Shown here: positions 58,799 to 64,000 of the stretch, in pieces
Layout: every line of letters starts with the position of its first letter
How positions within the stretch are numbered: the first letter of the stretch is position 1
Assembly (NCBI RefSeq): GCF_028280385.1
Contig: NZ_JANQLX010000014.1
Coordinates: 1-64,000 of the forward strand
Origin: Allomuricauda sp.
GTDB lineage: Bacteria > Bacteroidota > Bacteroidia > Flavobacteriales > Flavobacteriaceae
Length of the DNA stretch: 64,000 bases
Reading direction: 5' to 3'
Made by a program: the position numbers and the translations under genes
Notes under the pieces: model-generated
Told to the model about the DNA's origin: nothing
Seen by the model: only the letters and a program-made list of their open reading frames with translations
Databases searched by the model: none

Positions 58799-61270
58799 AT
58801 GAACTCACAGCTACGACACCTTAGTTTATTGATAGGTATTTTTAGCCTACCACTTTTCGGATTTACTTCCGTTACAAACACCAACACCATTGATAAATTC
58901 TTACCCGAAATGGCCAATGAGAGAGAGAAGGTTTTTCTTCACTTGGACAGGTCCCAATATGAGCTGGGTGAGTTGATATGGTTCAAAGCCTATATTGTAG
59001 CGGCCGGAAATAATAGACCTGAGGCCCGTAGTGAAATTGTATATGTGGATTTGATCAACCCGCAGAACGCAATTTTGGGAACCAAGGTAATCAAAGTCAA
59101 AAATGGGGGAGGTCATGGAGAGTTCCAAATTCCCATTAACGCAGAAAAGGGAGACTATACCCTGCGTGCGTACTCCAACTTTATGCGAAATTTTGATGAA
59201 TCCCATTTTTACCGCAAGACCATTAGGGTGGGTTCACTTGCAAAAGCAACCAATGCTGAAGTATACCGTGGCGAGAAACCCATGGTGGATATCCGCGAAA
59301 CCCATATTGGTTTGGACCAACCGGACCTGCAGTTTTTCCCGGAAGGTGGCAATTTGGTGAGTGGACTTGTCAATCGTGTAGCTTTTAAGGCAGTTGCACC
59401 AGATGGTTTGGGTACTGGGGTTGAAGGAAAGGTGGTGGATGAATCAGATAAACTGATCACTGAATTTTCAAGTTCGCATTTGGGAATGGGCATGTTGTCC
59501 TTTATTCCGGAAATGGGAAAAACTTACCAAGCACGTATCGAACACAATGGGAAAACCTTTGTCTATTCCCTTCCCAATGCCATGGATAAAGGAATTATGC
59601 TGAACGTATTTGATCGTGGCGAGCATTATCAGGCTGAAATCAAATCGTCCGAAAATGGGATGGTCAACGGCTTGGTCTTATTGGCGTTTCAGGGCAGCGA
59701 GGAAATGATCAATGCCCCAGTTGAAGGAAAAGAGAACAAAGCAGTGGTCAACTTGCCCAAGGAAACCATCAAGGAAGGAATTGTACGCTTTACCCTATTT
59801 AATGAAGCAGGCCGTCCAATTTGTGAGCGTCTTATTTTTCATCAAGTACATGAGGAGGATTTTCTAATGGAAGTGGATAAGGACCGCTATGGGAATCGGG
59901 AATTGGTGGAGTTGGAGATACAGGTTCCAGAAAATATTTGGGATTTTAAGGGCAATCTGTCTCTCGCAGTATCCAATGCGCCCGCCATGTCGGTTGGGAT
60001 AAACGAAATGGATATTAAAACCTATCTCTTGTTGTCTTCGGAATTAAAGGGGCGGATAGAAAACCCCACCTATTATTTCCATGCCGAGGATGATGATCGC
60101 CTTAAGAATTTGGATCTGTTGATGATGACACAGGGGTGGCGAAGCTATGTGGAATATGCACCCAAAGACGATGAACCCAAATACCTTTATGAAAATGGGG
60201 TTACCATAAGCGGTCGGGTAACCAAAACCAATAAGCGCGATGAACCGGCCATTGCCAAAGTTTCCCTGGCATATAGAAATGGGGGCGAATTGGGCTTTGA
60301 TGTGGTGGAAACCAATGATAATGGGGAATTTGAATTCAAGGATTTGAATTTTGACAATCGTACCTCTGTTTTCGTGTACGCCGACGATATTTCAAAAAAG
60401 AAAAGAAAGGCAACAAAAACTAAGTCCAACCCCAACCTGTTCATTGAATTGGATACATTTCAGGCCCCAGAAGTAAATTCGAAAGTAGGTGCCCTACCAA
60501 CATTGGAAGAGACTGGCAGCACGTACTACCCTGTTGTAATACCGGAATACAAGCCTTTTGTGGTGGATGATGCCGAAATCATCAGGCTAAAGGAGGCCGT
60601 GGTAACAGAAAAAAAACTTGGGGAGGATGCCAATGTGGAACGAAAGCGAAGAGGTGCCCTTTATACCCGGCCCTCTTTCTCTTTGGATTATGAGCAGTTT
60701 AGAAATGCGCCCATAGGAAACGCCCTCACACCGCTACAAGGTAGAATTCCCGGAATTCAAATTTTAAATAATACCGTAGTCGTTCGGAGCCAGTTTTGGA
60801 AACGTCCATTATACCTGTTGGATGGTTTTCCGGTAGATGAAGAAACAATTTTCCAGACACCCATTACAGATATTGATTTTGTGGATTACATAAGACCGGA
60901 AAGAGGCACCATGTATGGGATTAGGGGCGGTAATGGTATCATTGCAGTCTATACATTGGATGGAAGGGAAAGATATTACAAGGATTCCCCTGAACACAAA
61001 AATGGGCAGGGTACACTTACCTATGTGCACAACACCGGGAGCACCAAAAAGTTCTACGAGCCGCTGTATCATTTAAGGGATGAAAACGCAGGGAAACCAG
61101 ATCTTAGAAAAACCTTGTGCTGGAAACCCAACCTGATTATTGGGGAAAATGGGAATGCCAAGGTATCCTTCTATACTTCAGACGTGTCTGCAACATACCA
61201 AGCAGTTTTACAAGGTGTTTCCAATGCGGGAGACCCTGTTTATGCCAAGCTGTTTTTTGCGGCGGAATAA
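58799..61270 (+). CDS. Large MG2/carboxypeptidase-like and plug-domain outer membrane protein
   Basis: The 823-aa protein has a signal peptide (about 1-24), then an alpha-2-macroglobulin MG2-like start VFLHLDRSQYELGELIWFKA. Beta-sandwich modules follow, including a CarboxypepD_reg-like region at about 470-530 (ITISGRVTKT-like). The TonB-plug-like segment with QGRIPGIQILNNTVVVRS, LDGFPVDEE and GNGIIAVYTLDGRERY lies at about 640-720. No barrel follows, so it is not a transporter. It is a common Bacteroidota surface-protein type of unknown role. Confidence 0.8.
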   Translation: MNSQLRHLSLLIGIFSLPLFGFTSVTNTNTIDKFLPEMANEREKVFLHLDRSQYELGELIWFKAYIVAAGNNRPEARSEIVYVDLINPQNAILGTKVIKVKNGGGHGEFQIPINAEKGDYTLRAYSNFMRNFDESHFYRKTIRVGSLAKATNAEVYRGEKPMVDIRETHIGLDQPDLQFFPEGGNLVSGLVNRVAFKAVAPDGLGTGVEGKVVDESDKLITEFSSSHLGMGMLSFIPEMGKTYQARIEHNGKTFVYSLPNAMDKGIMLNVFDRGEHYQAEIKSSENGMVNGLVLLAFQGSEEMINAPVEGKENKAVVNLPKETIKEGIVRFTLFNEAGRPICERLIFHQVHEEDFLMEVDKDRYGNRELVELEIQVPENIWDFKGNLSLAVSNAPAMSVGINEMDIKTYLLLSSELKGRIENPTYYFHAEDDDRLKNLDLLMMTQGWRSYVEYAPKDDEPKYLYENGVTISGRVTKTNKRDEPAIAKVSLAYRNGGELGFDVVETNDNGEFEFKDLNFDNRTSVFVYADDISKKKRKATKTKSNPNLFIELDTFQAPEVNSKVGALPTLEETGSTYYPVVIPEYKPFVVDDAEIIRLKEAVVTEKKLGEDANVERKRRGALYTRPSFSLDYEQFRNAPIGNALTPLQGRIPGIQILNNTVVVRSQFWKRPLYLLDGFPVDEETIFQTPITDIDFVDYIRPERGTMYGIRGGNGIIAVYTLDGRERYYKDSPEHKNGQGTLTYVHNTGSTKKFYEPLYHLRDENAGKPDLRKTLCWKPNLIIGENGNAKVSFYTSDVSATYQAVLQGVSNAGDPVYAKLFFAAE

Positions 61271-61331
61271 GAACTGTGATCAAGACGTATTCGGAACACA
61301 GGACCTCGGGGACAATTTGAGCCTAGGGGAT

Positions 61332-62294
61332 TTAGTGCGTAATTCTTATTTTTTGGATATCGCCAGAGGCCACATCCAACAAGAAAAGACCCAGAGCGCG
61401 ATCTTCATGGCGCTCAAAAATGATTTGGGTACCCGATGGATGCCATTTTGGATGTAGTTCCTGACCTGGCAAGTCGGTCAATCGCCTTTTGTTGGAACCA
61501 TCTTTATCCATAAGATAGATGTTGTAGTTGCCGGAATCGCTTATATCCGGGTCGTCCCTGTTGGAGGTAAATGCGATTTTACTCCCATCCGGGGAAAATT
61601 CAGGAAACCAGTTAATGGATCGGGTATGCGTTAATTGGCGTACATCGGTGCTATCTCTCGTCATTATAAATACATCCCAATAATCCTTATGGTGGAAATC
61701 GGTGGTAAACAATATTCCATTATCAGGTGTTACTCTTGGGTACCAGTTTTGTCCGTTTGGGTTGGGCAGACGACGAAGCCCGGAACCATCAGCATTAATC
61801 ATCATCATATCCACCGTGTTTTTACCGGGAATGGAGCGGTTAAATATGATTTCCTTACCATCCGGAGACCAGTGTGGTTCCACATTATACCCTGGTCCTT
61901 GCGTAAGTTGGCTTAAGTGACTTCCATCAGGATCCATTAGGAAGATTTGCGCACCTCCATCTATATCAGCATGGAAGGCTATTTTTTTGCCGTTGGGGGA
62001 CCAAACAGGACCCTTTTTGATTCGAGCCTCTGGAAAATTGGTGAGTTGAATCGCATTTTGGCCGGAAATATCCGCTTTATAAATTTCCCATACATCTTTA
62101 GCGGCATCTTCGGCATAGATAAAACATATGGATTTCCCATCGGGGGAAATTTCTGGTCGGCCCAGATGCCCAGTAAGCTCCACCTGTCGCTCGCCGCAAC
62201 CTAGGAACAAATGAATGAACAAGATCAGTACCAGATATTGCGGCCTTGATTTTTTCTTTAAAGAATTCAGGTGGGCTGTTGTAAAAAAGTGCAT
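61332..62294 (-). CDS. TolB-like beta-propeller lipoprotein
   Basis: The 320-aa protein has a signal region with lipobox HLFLGC and repeated PD40/TolB blades: EISPDGKSICFIY, VWSPNGKKIAFHAD, HWSPDGKEIIFNRS and FSPDGSKIAFTSNR. It likely binds partner proteins or sugars in the periplasm. It has no tolB-cluster neighbours, so it is not the Tol-Pal component. The start may be ATG 62294 or a later Met. Confidence 0.82.
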   Translation of the reverse strand: MHFFTTAHLNSLKKKSRPQYLVLILFIHLFLGCGERQVELTGHLGRPEISPDGKSICFIYAEDAAKDVWEIYKADISGQNAIQLTNFPEARIKKGPVWSPNGKKIAFHADIDGGAQIFLMDPDGSHLSQLTQGPGYNVEPHWSPDGKEIIFNRSIPGKNTVDMMMINADGSGLRRLPNPNGQNWYPRVTPDNGILFTTDFHHKDYWDVFIMTRDSTDVRQLTHTRSINWFPEFSPDGSKIAFTSNRDDPDISDSGNYNIYLMDKDGSNKRRLTDLPGQELHPKWHPSGTQIIFERHEDRALGLFLLDVASGDIQKIRITH

Positions 62295-62354
62295 AAATGA
62301 TTGTTATACACTAATTTACCCAATTGTATCTATATCACAATACCTAAGGTGGGG

Positions 62355-62807
62355 TCATTGTTTGACCGCAGAAAGATAAACCCAGAGCAGAAAGAACATT
62401 TGCAAAGGGATGCGGAACCACAGATAATTTGGACCTGGCCCGTTGGGTTGTCCGGTTTCATAACTGATATGAAGCAGGGCTGTTCTGATATTGATAGGGA
62501 GAATCAATACAAAAAATACCAAGATGACCATACCTGCCAAACGATGATAGGAAGGCAATAGCAGTCCTATTGCAAAAACAATTTCCAAAATACCGGATCC
62601 CCACACAATACTGTGCTTGGCAGGCCAGGATTCCGGCAACATAGCGGCCATACCCTCCGAATATAGGAAATGCCCCAGGGCGGTAAAGAATAACATAAAG
62701 GCCATGGCCAATCGGCCCGCATACCTTAAATCCAGATACTTTCCCATGGATTTTAATACGATACAGCCCAACAAAAAGGATACTAGCAAAACAAGTAAAG
62801 GTTTCAT
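62355..62807 (-). CDS. DoxX-like membrane protein
   Basis: Starting at ATG 62807 (150 aa), it has four hydrophobic segments and the DoxX pattern RLAMAFMLFFTALGHFLY and GSGILEIVFAIGLLLPSYHR. Function is unknown; many relatives are linked to redox stress or respiratory membrane genes. Confidence 0.78.
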   Translation of the reverse strand: MKPLLVLLVSFLLGCIVLKSMGKYLDLRYAGRLAMAFMLFFTALGHFLYSEGMAAMLPESWPAKHSIVWGSGILEIVFAIGLLLPSYHRLAGMVILVFFVLILPINIRTALLHISYETGQPNGPGPNYLWFRIPLQMFFLLWVYLSAVKQ

Positions 62808-62864
62808 TCCAAAAATTTTACTGCAAATTTTGGAGCTTTTGCCCAATGGCGCAATGAACCCAGG

Positions 62865-63452
62865 TTAAGAAATTCGTCTTCGGATTCTGCTCAGGGCTTG
62901 CGGCGTGACCCCAATGTAGGAGGCTAGGTATTTTAAGGGTATTTCGCGAATCAGTTCCGGCCGCTCCTCAAATAGTTTTAAATAACGCTCTTCCGCAGTT
63001 TCGTTCAATAAGGAAAGTTCCCGCTTGGATTTCTTTAGAAATAGCTCTTCGCTGGCTTTACGGCCTATAAAATTCCCAATTTCAGTGGTGTTGTATACTT
63101 TTTCCAAATCAGAATGGGAAATCTGCCAAAGAACCGACTTGGTCAAGGTAGCTATGGCATAAGGGGAGGGTTTTTGGGTCAGAAAGGAATCGTATGCGCT
63201 TACAAAACTACCGGCAAATACAAAGCCAAAAGTAAGCTCGTCATCCTCTTTAGGAATATATAACCTAACCGCACCTTCTGAGATAAAGGACAAATGGGAT
63301 TCAACGGAATTTGCCGCGAGCACCAATTGCTTTTTTCCAAAGTCCCGCTGTTTGAGATGCGAGGAAAAGAGCTCCCAATCCTTGTCGGAAATATCAAAAT
63401 GTTGTTTAAAATAGGTATACAGTTCTTCCAAACCCAATATGCTTATGCCCAT
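62865..63452 (-). CDS. Crp/Fnr-family regulator
   Basis: The 195-aa protein has a cyclic-nucleotide-binding-type beta roll (about 20-120: FISEGAVRLYIPKEDDELTF) and a C-terminal HTH (about 165-195: IPLKYLASYIGVTPQALSRIRRR). Cys clusters of Fnr are absent. The DoxX-like gene next to it is a plausible target. Confidence 0.85.
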   Translation of the reverse strand: MGISILGLEELYTYFKQHFDISDKDWELFSSHLKQRDFGKKQLVLAANSVESHLSFISEGAVRLYIPKEDDELTFGFVFAGSFVSAYDSFLTQKPSPYAIATLTKSVLWQISHSDLEKVYNTTEIGNFIGRKASEELFLKKSKRELSLLNETAEERYLKLFEERPELIREIPLKYLASYIGVTPQALSRIRRRIS

Positions 63453-63477
63453 TGAAAATTAATAAAATAAAGGTCAA

Positions 63478-64000
63478 TTGGTGCCTCTGAACCAGAATCA
63501 ATTATTTTTGTGCACAGTGGATGCCACCTTAGAAAAATATCTTCCCGAAAGAGCGATTCAGCCTTGTTTGGAGCTGATCCAACAGCACCAGGTACACTTA
63601 AAAATTGTGGGGCACAGAAACACCCGTCATGGCGATTACCGAAAATTACCCAATGGCACCCACCTGATTACCGTTAATGCTTCCCTCAATAAGTATCGAT
63701 TTTTGATTACGTTGATTCATGAAATAGCACATCTTGTGGCCATTGAAAAATTTGGAAGGCGAATAAAACCACATGGCGCGGAGTGGAAACGGACTTTTCA
63801 GCATTTAATGATTCCCTTTATCAGGCCGGAAATTTTCCCGTCACAGTTGCTCCCATTGATTGCGCACCATTTTAAGAACCCAAAGGCCAGCAGTAGCACC
63901 GATGCACGACTTTCCATTGCACTGAAGGCATTTGACCCCGAGGAACGTAAAAAAAGCTACGTTTTTGAAATACCTTTTGGTAGTACTTTTCGTTTGCACA
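63478..64000 (+). CDS. SprT-like metalloprotease domain protein (3' truncated by the window)
   Basis: The frame opens at TTG 63478 or GTG 63481 and runs off the window. It contains LITLIHEIAHLVA (HExxH zinc motif) and KPHGAEWKRTF (third His), as in the SprT family. At least 174 residues are present. It may process DNA-protein adducts like SPRTN, but bacterial SprT function is unclear. Confidence 0.85.
   Translation, partial: MVPLNQNQLFLCTVDATLEKYLPERAIQPCLELIQQHQVHLKIVGHRNTRHGDYRKLPNGTHLITVNASLNKYRFLITLIHEIAHLVAIEKFGRRIKPHGAEWKRTFQHLMIPFIRPEIFPSQLLPLIAHHFKNPKASSSTDARLSIALKAFDPEERKKSYVFEIPFGSTFRLH

Overview
The window comes from a member of the Flavobacteriaceae (Bacteroidota), probably marine. 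The evidence is the gliding and type IX secretion genes gldJ and porV, a SusC/SusD pair, lipoproteins with Bacteroidota-style signal peptides, and a promoter of the Bacteroidota type (TTG, spacer, TAnnTTTG). The genus cannot be fixed from the sequence alone.

Bases 31 to 37738 are a complete temperate phage of siphovirus type integrated in a tRNA-Val(TAC) gene. A perfect 47-bp repeat of the tRNA 3' half (31-77 and 37692-37738) marks attL and attR. From left to right it holds: integrase; lysogeny and accessory genes (DUF2806-like protein, lipoproteins, membrane proteins, XRE repressor); a divergent early operon of small genes; a replication module (initiator with iterons inside its own gene, DnaB helicase, HNH nuclease, two ParB-fold proteins); a diversity-generating retroelement (DGR); packaging, HK97-type head and long non-contractile tail genes, including a -1 frameshift in the tail chaperone; two large tail-fibre-like proteins with Sec signal peptides; a lysis cassette; two degenerate tRNA-like genes; and a right-end accessory cluster with an SRAP protein and two tandem paralogues.

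The most unusual part is the DGR at 11161-13475. It has two small target proteins in tandem, each with an 80-bp variable repeat, a non-coding template repeat, and a reverse transcriptase with the DGR motif IGxxxSQ. All 10 (VR1) and 16 (VR2) differences from the template fall on template adenines, and none falls on the other 61 positions. It lies between the replication and packaging modules rather than next to a tail fibre, and no avd gene is recognisable. The target proteins therefore probably do something other than classical receptor switching.

Bases 37739 to 64000 are chromosomal: tRNA-Val(GAC), queD, a SusC/SusD/lipoprotein operon with a short AraC-type regulator, a LacI-type regulator divergent from kdgK-eda (2-keto-3-deoxygluconate catabolism), murF, gldJ, porV, cdd, pdhA, the PDH E2 gene, an M28 peptidase, an SDR oxidoreductase, a large MG2/plug-domain surface protein, a TolB-like lipoprotein, a DoxX-like protein, a Crp/Fnr regulator and a 3'-truncated SprT-like gene.
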